DNA from: Bin80 sp965220365
Lineage (GTDB): Bacteria; Bacteroidota; Rhodothermia; Rhodothermales; Bin80
Direction of reading: 5' to 3'
NCBI GenBank assembly: GCA_965220365.1
Contig: OZ244823.1
Location: forward strand, 2,914,001 to 2,978,000
DNA length: 64,000 bases
This document shows positions 55,435-64,000 of this stretch, in pieces. The notes beneath the pieces are model-generated. The model ran no database searches, was not told the origin of the DNA, and saw nothing but the letters and a program-made list of their open reading frames with translations. How positions within the stretch are numbered: position 1 is the first letter of the stretch; every line of letters begins with the position of its first letter. A program made the translations under genes and the position numbers.

Positions 55435-56370
55435 CTACGCGTGACCCTGTTTCCCACCCTTTTTGCGCCAATAGCGTGCAAGACCGTACCAGCTCTCACA
55501 TGGCTGCCCCATATAGTTGTATGGCTCCTGAAATGATTTATCCACCAGAGTATGCATCTGCTTCATTTCTGAGGTATGAAAAGCTTTTGCCCGTACGGCA
55601 TCGGATTCGGAGCCATCCTTCAGGGAGCACCGGACTGCACCTGCCCATGCGCGCAGTCGTCTACGCATCTCAGATAGATGCTCTTTTACATCATATATCA
55701 TCCCAAAATGGGTCAGAAACAGCTTTTTGGGGGCCTCCTCTTCCAGCCTTGTAAGCGACTCCTCCCATAAAACCAAATCAATATCCGGCGGTGGTGCGAC
55801 AGGAATAATGTAATCTGCACCTTCAATCCTCATCCCTGCAGCATCACCAGCAAATGCCACTGCCGCTTCATCCTCCAGCCATGCAATATGATGAGAGGCG
55901 TGCCCGGGCGTATAGCATGACCTTAATTTGCGGCCACCTATATCCAGTACAGTCCCATCCTCTACCGCATGCACCTGGCTTGCAGGAATCGGCAGGATCT
56001 CCCCCCATAGCGAATCCATTCGCTCTCCATAAATCCGCCGAGCACTTTGAATCAGCCGCTCAGGGTTAACTAGGTGACGCACCCCAACTGGGTGCACATG
56101 AATGTTCAGCTTTGGCAGAACTGCCGCCAATCGGCCTGTGCAGCCGGCGTGATCTAAATGAATATGTGTGAGAACCACATTCTGAACTGCCTCCAATCCA
56201 CCGTGAGATTTCAAAGCCTGTTCCAGCGTGTGCAACGTACTTGAAGGCCCTGGGTCAATCAACGTCAATCCTTGGTTCGTTTCAAGCACTGCACAGGCAA
56301 TCAGATGTGATCGTCCACGAAACTGCACATCCACCAGCCATGTAGGAAACTCGCTGCTCAGAAGCTGCAC
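55435..56370 (-). CDS. Metallo-beta-lactamase fold hydrolase
   Basis: This 311-residue binuclear metal hydrolase has the signature VVLTHIHLDHAGCTG (HxHxDH), LRSCYTPGHASHH (second metal histidine), FAGDAAGMRIEG (bridging aspartate) and LFLTHFGMIYD (last histidine). The N-terminal half is the hydrolase; after about residue 225 a helical extension follows, which does not resemble a known domain. The substrate is unknown; glyoxalase II-like and lactonase-like roles are both possible. It ends close to the thioesterase on the same strand. Confidence 0.85.
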   Translation of the reverse strand: MQLLSSEFPTWLVDVQFRGRSHLIACAVLETNQGLTLIDPGPSSTLHTLEQALKSHGGLEAVQNVVLTHIHLDHAGCTGRLAAVLPKLNIHVHPVGVRHLVNPERLIQSARRIYGERMDSLWGEILPIPASQVHAVEDGTVLDIGGRKLRSCYTPGHASHHIAWLEDEAAVAFAGDAAGMRIEGADYIIPVAPPPDIDLVLWEESLTRLEEEAPKKLFLTHFGMIYDVKEHLSEMRRRLRAWAGAVRCSLKDGSESDAVRAKAFHTSEMKQMHTLVDKSFQEPYNYMGQPCESWYGLARYWRKKGGKQGHA

Positions 56371-56414
56371 GGTCAGATTGGGTTTACTCTGAGATTAACT
56401 TGATGAGTACCTAC

Positions 56415-57836
56415 TCAAAAATCATCGTCCGTCAAGATGGGTAGATCCTCTTGGAACGGTGGCATAAGCGGGCGAGCCTTTCTCCATGTATCGTCTAACT
56501 GTACGGACATGTCATCATGGTGAATCAACACCGGACCGTTGTACCTAGCTTCCATTGGAGCATTCTCTAAACGGAGCACACCTCGGGGACACACGGCCGC
56601 ACACATCCCACACCCTACACAGGAGGCGCGCACAATATTCTGGCCTCTTTGTGCATACCATCTTACGTCAATCCCCATCTCGCAGTAGGTCGAGCAGTTC
56701 CCGCACGAAATGCACTGCCCCCCGTTAGTTGTGATCCTGAATCTGGAGAAGTACTTTTGCAAAAGACCAAGAATGGCCGCCATTGGGCACCCAAATCGAC
56801 ACCACACACGGGATCCCATGATTGGATAGAAACCAACGCCGATCACCCCCGCAAAAATCAATCCGATAAAGAACCCATACCATTTTGAAAATTCTTGCGA
56901 CATCCCTCCCAACAGGCCGCCGCCCAGCCACTGATTGCCCCAAAGCATCAGGGTCGTCACCACTACGAACACCAGAACACTGTGCACCATCCAGCGCTCT
57001 ATTTTCCAGGCTTTGACCGACTTGTCAGAAAGGTGCCGGAACGGGTCTCCTGCCGTCTCTGCGAGACCGCCACAACCACAGACCCATGAGCAGTACCAGC
57101 GCTTCCCGTAGAAATAGGTTAAGACTGGCGTGGCAATCACGGTCATTACAGCGGTCCAGAACAACAGGAAAATCCCCAGACCAGGCCCTTGGGTCAGAGA
57201 GCTAAAGGTACTCGGCCACAGATAATCGTACTTGAGCGGCCAGAAATAGCTGAAATAAAATTCAGGTTCATTCAAGAGTACCATAAGGTTGGGGATCAAA
57301 AACGCCAGCCCCAACTGAAAAAACATCACCGAAATTGTGCGTAGAATTTGATAGCGATTATCCCGGTACTTGATGAGCATCCGGGCTCCCATCACGAGTA
57401 CGGCAAGGGTATAAAAAAGTCCATACAAAAACCACTGATCTGCGGGGGTCCCGCGGATCGTCATACTCAGTCCATCGGTGGCTCGCACGAGTTGTTCAAG
57501 GTTTGACGGGGCCCAGTAAAGGATGATATAAAAACCGGTAAATACGATCCCCAGGATCCATCCTGCCATCCCCCGTGCAGTCACCCCGGAAAACCATACG
57601 CCATTATTGTTGACTCCTGCTGGCTGTTGAAGTAGCTCTGCAAAAAGAATCCCACTGCCAAACAGCAGCCCGGCAAGCGAAAGTGCAAACGTAAGCGTAG
57701 GATTCAGCGCCCCCTCCCCTAAAAAAGTGATCAAAAGTGCCAAAAGGCCAACTCCAATGAGGGCTAAGCCAATTTTTTGACGTGTAGAATAGTTCGACCC
57801 TGACGATGTAAGTTGTAAACTTGCCTGATATTCCAT
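56415..57836 (-). CDS. NapH/NosR-like membrane polyferredoxin
   Basis: This 473-residue membrane protein has about seven to eight transmembrane helices, with two CxxxCG/CP-type loops (WYCSWVCGCGGL and RVWCRFGCPMAA) and two C-terminal 4Fe-4S clusters (CISCGNCSTYCEMGID and CVGCGMCAAVCPRG). Related proteins pass electrons between the quinone pool and periplasmic or cytoplasmic partners. A FAD oxidoreductase gene ends 8 bp upstream on the same strand, so the two probably form one electron-transfer unit. The terminal acceptor is unknown; no nitrate, nitrous-oxide or sulfur reductase genes are visible here. Confidence 0.82.
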   Translation of the reverse strand: MEYQASLQLTSSGSNYSTRQKIGLALIGVGLLALLITFLGEGALNPTLTFALSLAGLLFGSGILFAELLQQPAGVNNNGVWFSGVTARGMAGWILGIVFTGFYIILYWAPSNLEQLVRATDGLSMTIRGTPADQWFLYGLFYTLAVLVMGARMLIKYRDNRYQILRTISVMFFQLGLAFLIPNLMVLLNEPEFYFSYFWPLKYDYLWPSTFSSLTQGPGLGIFLLFWTAVMTVIATPVLTYFYGKRWYCSWVCGCGGLAETAGDPFRHLSDKSVKAWKIERWMVHSVLVFVVVTTLMLWGNQWLGGGLLGGMSQEFSKWYGFFIGLIFAGVIGVGFYPIMGSRVWCRFGCPMAAILGLLQKYFSRFRITTNGGQCISCGNCSTYCEMGIDVRWYAQRGQNIVRASCVGCGMCAAVCPRGVLRLENAPMEARYNGPVLIHHDDMSVQLDDTWRKARPLMPPFQEDLPILTDDDF

Positions 57837-57844
57837 TTGGCTCT

Positions 57845-59101
57845 CTATACCACTGCGGCCTGACGATATACCGCGTTCGAATAAAATTCGGCATCAAACC
57901 GAGCTTTCCCAATAGATGCGAGGACCTCCTTTACAGAGGCGCCACTGCGAATCCATGCTTCGCATTGATCCTGTCGCAGACGCAGCCCCATTGCATTGAA
58001 TCCCAGTACCCTGCCAGTATTGCGATCACTGTTGATACGCAGGAGTTTCTTCCCCCTCTGAAATAACTGTGACCGAATATGTGACCCCGGTTGGGCAGGT
58101 ACGTCTCCGTAGGTCTGATATTCGATGGTGAAAAATTTTGCCGAATTGAAAAATATTCCCCGCCGGTATGGGGCGCGATGCCCACAGAGTGTACGGGCAA
58201 CGACTTTCCCATGAGCTCGGCCGGTATACCATAGCTGCTCAATCCGCCGACTTCCGATACCATCTGCATTGAATTCCGCACAGTCCCCGGCAGCATAGAC
58301 GTCCGGCATATTGGTTTCAAAAAATTCATTAACCACAATGCCTTTGTTTGTCTCAATCCCCGAAGCTTTTGCAAGATCAATATTGGGATGAACACCTGCA
58401 GTAAGCCCGACAAATTGACATTCAATGCGCTCATGGTTGCTGGTCTCAACCGCTTCAATAGTTTCGGACCCAAGAATGGTCTTCAACTCCGTATTCAATC
58501 TTAGATCAATCCCGTGATCATAAATCTCATGATTGATCAGTGCCGACTCTTCTTTGGGCAGCAAATAGTCCATATAACTGTTTTCCCGCACAAGAAACGT
58601 CACGGGAATATGCCGGGCATGAAGCATCTCTGCCATCTCTATACCAATCAGGCCTCCTCCCACCACCACACCGTGGGAGATATTCTGGGTATTGCGTTCC
58701 ATCAATGCCAGGTCCTGCATCCCGTACAGCCCCTGCACCCCCATTAAATCCTGTCCGGGCCAACCGAATTTATTTGACTGTGACCCCGTTGCCAGAAGAA
58801 GTGCATCATAGGCAATATCGTTCCCATCCGCAATCCGGACCACTTTCTGTTCGGGATCGATCCGGGATGCATACCCCCGAACGAGGTTTATTTTATTCTT
58901 GGACCAGAAGTGATCTTCATAGGGCTTGGTCTCCTGATAGCGCATATGCCCCATGTAAATGTACATCAGAGCAGTTCGTGCGTAAAAGTGATCGGTTTCA
59001 CTGGACACTACTGTGATGCTGTCATCGCTTAACTTGCGTATAAACCGTGCCGCGGTAACGCCTGTGATCCCGTTTCCAATAATGACGATATGCCGGGCCA
59101 T
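57845..59101 (-). CDS. FAD/NAD(P)-dependent oxidoreductase
   Basis: This 418-residue pyridine nucleotide-disulphide oxidoreductase-fold flavoprotein has an N-terminal FAD site (IVIIGNGITGVTAARFI), an ALLLATGS loop, an NAD(P) site (VVVGGGLIGIEMAEML) and a second FAD contact (MPDVYAAGDCAEF). It lacks the redox-active CxxxxC of glutathione or dihydrolipoyl reductases and resembles the electron-entry subunits of nitrite reductase and rubredoxin reductase. It lies 8 bp before the polyferredoxin gene and probably feeds it from NAD(P)H. It is divergent from nadK with 71 bp between start codons. Confidence 0.85.
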   Translation of the reverse strand: MARHIVIIGNGITGVTAARFIRKLSDDSITVVSSETDHFYARTALMYIYMGHMRYQETKPYEDHFWSKNKINLVRGYASRIDPEQKVVRIADGNDIAYDALLLATGSQSNKFGWPGQDLMGVQGLYGMQDLALMERNTQNISHGVVVGGGLIGIEMAEMLHARHIPVTFLVRENSYMDYLLPKEESALINHEIYDHGIDLRLNTELKTILGSETIEAVETSNHERIECQFVGLTAGVHPNIDLAKASGIETNKGIVVNEFFETNMPDVYAAGDCAEFNADGIGSRRIEQLWYTGRAHGKVVARTLCGHRAPYRRGIFFNSAKFFTIEYQTYGDVPAQPGSHIRSQLFQRGKKLLRINSDRNTGRVLGFNAMGLRLRQDQCEAWIRSGASVKEVLASIGKARFDAEFYSNAVYRQAAVV

Positions 59102-59172
59102 GACACATAATGATTTACGGGAAGTTACGCCATGAGATATAACATATCAATATCTTAACGTTTGAGTTGCTC

Positions 59173-60054
59173 ATGGCAAAGATGATCTACGGGATTGCCG
59201 GGAATACAGCAAAGGACGAACTGTGGCCGCTCATCCAGCGATTGATCGCCTGGATGGAGACGGAAGAGTTCAACTATCAGTTGCACACCCCTATTGCTAA
59301 GGGGCTCCTAGAGCGTTCTCTTATATCTACCGAGTGTGCTGAAAAAATATCCTCGGATGTGCTCGCCCACACAAGTAATATTATTCTTTCCATTGGGGGA
59401 GATGGAACTCTTCTGCATACGGCCTTTGAAGTTGGTGGAACCGGCGTTCCAATTCTGGGAGTCAACATTGGACATCTCGGATTTTTAGCCGATGTTGAAG
59501 CCGGCCGGATCCAGCACGCACTGCACTTACTGAATACTGATCAATACCAGATTGAATCACGAAGTGCTCTCAGCCTGGGAGGGCCACACACCGGCTGGGC
59601 CCTCAATGACATCGTCGTCACACGGCAGCCTGCAGGCGGACTTGCGGCAATAGATATGCTGGTTGACTGGACCAAACTAAACCGTTACTGGGGCGATGGG
59701 CTAATTATTGCGACTCCGACTGGATCAACCGCCTATTCTCTGGCCGTTGGGGGCCCTATCGTCATGCCCGGAAGCAATGTGATCCTCGTGAGTCCTGTTG
59801 CCCCGCACAGTCTGACCGTTCGTCCGATTGTATTACCTGCACAATCAACCCTGACCCTGCAGTTGGCATCAAGTTCATCAGATTGTACGATTGCTCTGGA
59901 TGGGCGAACGCATTTCATTACTCAAAAGCAGGAGCCCTACACGATACGCCGGGCCGATCACTCCATCAAACTGGTCCGGCTTGAGGATACGCATTATTTC
60001 GGCACCCTCCGATCCAAACTTTCCTGGGGGATGGGGCCTCAAATGATTACATGA
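59173..60054 (+). CDS. nadK: NAD kinase
   Basis: This enzyme phosphorylates NAD to NADP. I chose the ATG at 59173 (MAKMIYGIAGN) over a TTG at 59167. The 293 residues carry the diagnostic motifs: LSIGGDGTLLHTAFE, GVNIGHLGFLADVE, ATPTGSTAYSLAVGGPIV and LVSPVAPHSLTVRPIVLP. Its stop overlaps the lipoprotein start by 4 bp (ATGA), so translation is coupled. Confidence 0.96.
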   Translation: MAKMIYGIAGNTAKDELWPLIQRLIAWMETEEFNYQLHTPIAKGLLERSLISTECAEKISSDVLAHTSNIILSIGGDGTLLHTAFEVGGTGVPILGVNIGHLGFLADVEAGRIQHALHLLNTDQYQIESRSALSLGGPHTGWALNDIVVTRQPAGGLAAIDMLVDWTKLNRYWGDGLIIATPTGSTAYSLAVGGPIVMPGSNVILVSPVAPHSLTVRPIVLPAQSTLTLQLASSSSDCTIALDGRTHFITQKQEPYTIRRADHSIKLVRLEDTHYFGTLRSKLSWGMGPQMIT

Positions 60055-60806
60055 GAGTCGCCATCATCCTGATTGTATTGATCATTGCAGGATGTGCCAG
60101 TTCCCGCCCTGCTCTTGATCGGATCGATCCAGTCACGGTCTATGAGGTCGAATCCGTGATGGACAGCGTTTGGGCTCACACGCTTCCCACATCCTTGCAA
60201 GCAAGAGGGGATCTGTCGATGAAGACTCCGCTCTACTCTGGAACACTGACTGCCGAGATCTCACACCGCAGGGCCGACTCACTGCTTATGGTCTTCCGTG
60301 TCCGAGGTCTTAACATAGAGGGCGGTCGTCTACTGGTCACGCAAGACAGCTTGTTCTTCTACGATCGATTTGCACAAACATTACGTATAGCGGGCAGTAG
60401 TCATCCGGCGTTGCCAGCTTTATTTTCTGTTCAAAATGCAATTGAACAGATGCTTGGCTATGTTCGCCCAATCCGAGGGACTCCCCTTCAACTGAAGTCA
60501 ATCCGGGATGGATTAGTCCTTACGGATTCACTTATGCACAGAACCTATACGGTCGATCCTGAGCACTGGCGCACGGTCCAGATGGTGCAACATGACACGT
60601 CTGGGACGCTTATGGAAGCCCTCTATTTTAACGATTTTTTCTCGGTTGGCGAAAAGTTCTACCCACGCCAGATCATCTACCGAAACCCGGCGATGAGCAC
60701 AAATGCAATTCTGTACTACCGATCTCTTTCGATCAATGAACCCATTGCTTCCATGTCTCTTGGCCTGCTCAATGATGTAAATCGCGTTCCGTTACCTGAA
60801 GAGTAA
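60051..60806 (+). CDS. DUF4292-like outer-membrane-targeted lipoprotein
   Basis: This 251-residue lipoprotein has a typical signal peptide with lipobox IIAGC, so Cys15 should be lipidated. The mature part is a mostly beta protein with QARGDLSMKTPLYSGTLTAEI and FFYDRFAQTLRI, the pattern of DUF4292, a family of LolA/LolB-like fold. A role in lipoprotein or lipid transfer to the outer membrane is possible but unproven. It is coupled to nadK and is 45 bp before lpdA on the same strand. Confidence 0.75.
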   Translation: MRVAIILIVLIIAGCASSRPALDRIDPVTVYEVESVMDSVWAHTLPTSLQARGDLSMKTPLYSGTLTAEISHRRADSLLMVFRVRGLNIEGGRLLVTQDSLFFYDRFAQTLRIAGSSHPALPALFSVQNAIEQMLGYVRPIRGTPLQLKSIRDGLVLTDSLMHRTYTVDPEHWRTVQMVQHDTSGTLMEALYFNDFFSVGEKFYPRQIIYRNPAMSTNAILYYRSLSINEPIASMSLGLLNDVNRVPLPEE

Positions 60807-60851
60807 GCACAGACCTTTATCTTTAACCATTCTCTTGAATTTATCTCTCTC

Positions 60852-62270
60852 ATGCCAAATACCTTTGATGTCATTGTAGTCGGGACAGGACCCGGCGGAT
60901 ATGAAACTGCAATCCGGGCCACACAACTTGGCTTCAAGACTGCAGTGGTTGAAAAAAATAAGCTGGGCGGGGTCTGCCTGAATGTAGGCTGTATTCCCAC
61001 CAAGGCACTTCTGAAAAGTGCAGAGCTTGTGTCTTATGCCAATAATTTGAGTTCTTACGGCCTGGAACTGGAAGGGTCAGTTCGTGCTGATTTCCCGAAG
61101 GTGATTGAACGCAGTCGGACGGTTGCCAAGAAAATGAACTCCGGTGTGCAATACCTCATGAAAAAGAACAATATTGAGGTAATCTTTGGGCATGCAAAGT
61201 TGACCGGAAACGGTGCATTGAGTGTCAGCCCATCTGTGGATATGGACGGTAAAAAAGTGGGGCGTGCATGTAAGCTCAAGCCGAAGCACATCATCCTCGC
61301 AACAGGGGCACGAGCCAGGGAGATTCCCCCTCTTCCGATTGACGGAGAAAAAATTATTGACTATAAGGGAGCAATGCTCCAAGAAACACGACCTGCCCGT
61401 TTGCTGATTGCTGGCGCAGGTGCGATCGGGGTGGAGTTTGCATATTTTTATCATCACATGGGCACAGAAGTGCATCTGGTTGAGCTTCAAGATCGCATTG
61501 TTCCGATCGAAGATGAGGATGTATCAAAACAGTTAGCCCGGTCATTCAAAAAAGCTGGAATCAAGGTCAGTACTAGTGCAACGGTTGAACGTGTAGAAGA
61601 AGACGGTAAGACCCTCAAAGTGCATCTGAAAACCTCCCGGAAAAACGAGGTCATTGAGGTTGACCAGGTCCTTAGTTCGGTTGGAATTACGGGAAATATT
61701 GAAGACTTGGGGTTGGAGGATGTTGGGGTTGAAACTGATCGTGGATTTATCAAAACGGACGGATTGTCCCGCACCAAAGTGAAAGGTGTCTATGCAATCG
61801 GGGATGTAGCTGGCCCCCCGTGGCTTGCCCACAAGGCGAGTCATGAAGGGATCCTCTGTGTTGAAAACATCGCCGGAAAAGACGTCCATGCACTGGACAA
61901 GGAAAATATTCCAGGATGTACCTATTGCCAACCTCAGATCGCTTCTGTAGGGTACACAGAACATGCTGCCCGTGAGAAAGGGCTGGATATCAAGATTGGT
62001 AAATTCCCCTTTTCTGCATCTGGAAAAGCTTCTGCGGCTGGACACACGGATGGTTTCGTAAAGGTGATTTATGATGCGAAGTATGGGGAGCTTCTTGGCT
62101 GCCATGTGATCGGCCATGATGCGACGGAGCTCATCGCGGAGGTCGTGACTGCGCGTACGCTTGAAACCACCTATCATGAAATCCTGGATGCGGTTCATCC
62201 ACACCCAACCCTTTCCGAGGCCATCATGGAAGCGACGCGTGACGCACTGGGACAGTCCATTAACATTTAG
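60852..62270 (+). CDS. lpdA: Dihydrolipoyl dehydrogenase
   Basis: This E3 flavoenzyme of 2-oxoacid dehydrogenase complexes and the glycine cleavage system re-oxidises dihydrolipoamide with NAD. The 472 residues contain the FAD site VVGTGPGGYETA, the redox disulphide Cys42/Cys47 (GGVCLNVGCIPTK), the NAD site LLIAGAGAIGVEFAYF, GVYAIGDVAGPPWLAHKASHEG and the C-terminal HPHPTLSEA with the catalytic His. No other E1/E2 subunits are adjacent. Confidence 0.97.
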   Translation: MPNTFDVIVVGTGPGGYETAIRATQLGFKTAVVEKNKLGGVCLNVGCIPTKALLKSAELVSYANNLSSYGLELEGSVRADFPKVIERSRTVAKKMNSGVQYLMKKNNIEVIFGHAKLTGNGALSVSPSVDMDGKKVGRACKLKPKHIILATGARAREIPPLPIDGEKIIDYKGAMLQETRPARLLIAGAGAIGVEFAYFYHHMGTEVHLVELQDRIVPIEDEDVSKQLARSFKKAGIKVSTSATVERVEEDGKTLKVHLKTSRKNEVIEVDQVLSSVGITGNIEDLGLEDVGVETDRGFIKTDGLSRTKVKGVYAIGDVAGPPWLAHKASHEGILCVENIAGKDVHALDKENIPGCTYCQPQIASVGYTEHAAREKGLDIKIGKFPFSASGKASAAGHTDGFVKVIYDAKYGELLGCHVIGHDATELIAEVVTARTLETTYHEILDAVHPHPTLSEAIMEATRDALGQSINI

Positions 62271-62371
62271 CATCCCCCCGCTGATTGCTTTGGATCAGGA
62301 CGCGGTGAGTTAGTCCTTGAGGTGCCACACCATTGATACGGAGACGCCCCAAAGTTGGCGGGGAAGCAGGA

Positions 62372-63232
62372 TCAATCCGACTTCTGGCGAGCTATTTCTA
62401 CATGGGTAACAAGCTTGGAATCCAACATGCCACTAAATACGCCACGTACCGGAGGAAAATCGCTATAATCCCTCCCGACTGCAACCTGGATATGGCGCTC
62501 ATCACAATCTCCATCGTTGACAGGATCCACACCAAACCATCCTGCGCCCGGCAACCAGCATTCAACCCATGCGTGACTCTCACTGCGTCCACTAGCATCG
62601 CCGTCCGGTCCAAGGTATCCTGACACGTAACGAGAAGGAATGCCCCAACTCCGCAATATCGAAATCATCACATGAGCATAGTCTTGGCACACGCCCCGAC
62701 CACTTTCAAGTATGTGATCTATCGGCGACTGCGCTGTGGTACTCCCGGGCTCGTAAACAAAGGCCACACGTAGTGCCGCTTTGAGTTCTTGAATGCTGTT
62801 CAAGGGAGTGTTGCCTTTCTCTATCCCAAACTCCTTCATGAATCGCTTCAGTGTAGCAGATGAGGGCTGGGCGAAGTGGCTGGGCTGGAGCATGATCCAC
62901 TGTTCTGGGGCCCGTACGGCAGCTTCGAGCGCGGCCCAGCTTAAGGTGCCGAGAGATTCAGGCAGCGGAGACTCAGGGACCACATCAACCTCAGAAAGTG
63001 CACGGATATGAAGTTCGTCATGTGGGCTGGGACGATCAAAAAAATGCCCTCGGTTACCATAAGGACCGGTAAAAGTAAAGATCGATCCCCCAGGATCAGT
63101 GCTAAGTGAAAAGCTGCGGACCAACTGGCGAAGATTACGCGCAGGTGCCAGAAAAAGCGTAATCACCGATCCAGTCACTGCACTTTCGTACGTAAATTCC
63201 AACTCGTGACGTATTGAGTAACGGGCAGTCAT
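62372..63232 (-). CDS. Transglutaminase-like family protein
   Basis: This 286-residue papain-like fold protein has the Cys-His-Asp triad: GVCQDYAHVMISILRSWG (catalytic Cys), ESHAWVECWL (His) and WFGVDPVND (Asp). The N-terminal 80 residues are the beta-rich domain often found before such domains in bacteria. The start overlaps the stop of the upstream alpha-E gene by 4 bp. This pairing is a common bacterial module, proposed to cleave or ligate peptides, but its function is unproven. Confidence 0.88.
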   Translation of the reverse strand: MTARYSIRHELEFTYESAVTGSVITLFLAPARNLRQLVRSFSLSTDPGGSIFTFTGPYGNRGHFFDRPSPHDELHIRALSEVDVVPESPLPESLGTLSWAALEAAVRAPEQWIMLQPSHFAQPSSATLKRFMKEFGIEKGNTPLNSIQELKAALRVAFVYEPGSTTAQSPIDHILESGRGVCQDYAHVMISILRSWGIPSRYVSGYLGPDGDASGRSESHAWVECWLPGAGWFGVDPVNDGDCDERHIQVAVGRDYSDFPPVRGVFSGMLDSKLVTHVEIARQKSD

Positions 63233-64000
63233 GACGGTAATCCCTGCTCCAAGGGATAATCTATGTATTCTGCAATAATGAGATCATGAAGTGTCCGGCA
63301 TTCTTCAGCGAAATCTCCCAGGAAATCCTGTTTATCTGTATTCTCCGCGGAAGCCTGCAAGTTTGTCTCAATTGTGGCGGCTAAATGCAGTGCGTGGCGG
63401 TGCGGCGCTCTTCGCGGATACCGTCCACCCGCCGGATCTATGCCCGATAATAAATATTGGACAGACCGGGTCGCGAAACTCAGAGAACGCGGAACCTCAG
63501 GATTGGATATCAAAAATGCCAGTGCACGTCCAGGCTGAATTACCATTGAACATGTTCGGCAGTATGCCTCATAAGCAGCGCACACATCTAGCAGTCCTGC
63601 CCATATTTGAGATTTTTTATTTGAGGGACGGGACCACGCTTGTAACAGGGCTGTCTGGAGCTGCAAGCGTTCGACAAAGCGCCCCAACTCAAGGAATCGC
63701 CATGCATTGTCCCTAGACATCCTAGCTTCAACGACGCCGGATAAATGCCGCAGTCGGTCAACAACCCCTACAGACAGCCTATTGGGCCCTTGGGCCCAAT
63801 ACTCCGTAAAGTCGCAGTTTCGGAGCCATAGAAAACCATCATTGAGACATGTCCAAACCCGGACCGGCAGCCACGGACGAAGCTGTTTAGCATTATCGCG
63901 AGCTTTAGTCCAGCTCTGGATGATGGAGTCTGGATTTTCGGTGTCCTCAACCAGGTGAGCGGCAAGCGCAAAGGCATCGGGAACTAGAAAGGCTTCCGCA
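63229..64000 (-). CDS. Alpha-E domain protein (5' end outside window)
   Basis: The frame is open to base 64000 (it reads AEAFLVPDAFALAAHLVED...), so the ATG at 63720 (MSRDNAWRFLELGRF) is internal. Alpha-E proteins are helical and have a repeated WT-K-ARDNAKQLR / MSRDNAWRFLELGRFVERL pattern, seen twice here. They occur with transglutaminase-like and circularly permuted ATP-grasp proteins, sometimes fused. Whether an ATP-grasp domain precedes this part cannot be seen in the window. Confidence 0.8.
   Translation of the reverse strand, partial: AEAFLVPDAFALAAHLVEDTENPDSIIQSWTKARDNAKQLRPWLPVRVWTCLNDGFLWLRNCDFTEYWAQGPNRLSVGVVDRLRHLSGVVEARMSRDNAWRFLELGRFVERLQLQTALLQAWSRPSNKKSQIWAGLLDVCAAYEAYCRTCSMVIQPGRALAFLISNPEVPRSLSFATRSVQYLLSGIDPAGGRYPRRAPHRHALHLAATIETNLQASAENTDKQDFLGDFAEECRTLHDLIIAEYIDYPLEQGLPS

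Overview
The window looks like a chromosomal segment of a Rhodothermota/Bacteroidota-type bacterium. Signs of this are several secreted proteins with a C-terminal NPFNSS/NPFSARTTISF-like type IX secretion (T9SS) sorting domain, a DUF4292-type lipoprotein, an overlapping folP-cdaA pair, and general gene content. Giant fibronectin type III (FN3)/Calx-beta secreted proteins are common in host- or particle-associated members, for example sponge symbionts. That habitat is inference only.

Layout. 1-8.9 kb is an exopolysaccharide locus: a Wza-type export protein cut by the window edge, a Wzz-type chain-length protein, an O-antigen polymerase/ligase-like membrane protein, three GT4-like glycosyltransferases and a convergent FkbM methyltransferase. 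9.7-11.6 kb is a secreted T9SS protein. 12-23.2 kb is housekeeping: a POT peptide transporter, aspS plus an overlapping pyrophosphatase-like gene, tRNA-Lys(UUU) interrupted by a group I intron, tRNA-Leu(GAG), a GAF/degenerate-GGDEF membrane protein, pcm, cdaA, folP, a GH3-family protein and an inositol-monophosphatase-family enzyme.

23.3-52.4 kb is an accessory island. It holds two IS1634-type elements (one with an internal amber codon), a decayed helix-turn-helix gene, an IS110 element with an internal amber codon, an intact ISL3-type transposase, and a duplicated pair made of an S8 protease gene followed by an FN3/Calx-beta surface-protein gene, all on the minus strand. In the right-hand copy the surface-protein gene is truncated to its first exported residues. 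In the left-hand copy it seems to run from 39649 down to 28233 and to end in an autotransporter-like beta-barrel, but its middle (32131-36966) is an array of about 16 near-identical 300-bp FN3 units in seven blocks of alternating orientation, including a zero-spacer palindrome of about 1 kb. This is the most unusual structure here. It is either a striking inversion/shuffling locus or an assembly/amplification artefact, and the sequence alone cannot decide.

52.5-64 kb returns to metabolism: a sulfotransferase-like protein, a branched-chain aminotransferase, queE, a hotdog thioesterase, a metallo-hydrolase, a NapH-like polyferredoxin with a FAD oxidoreductase, NAD kinase, a DUF4292 lipoprotein, dihydrolipoyl dehydrogenase, and a transglutaminase/alpha-E pair cut by the right edge.
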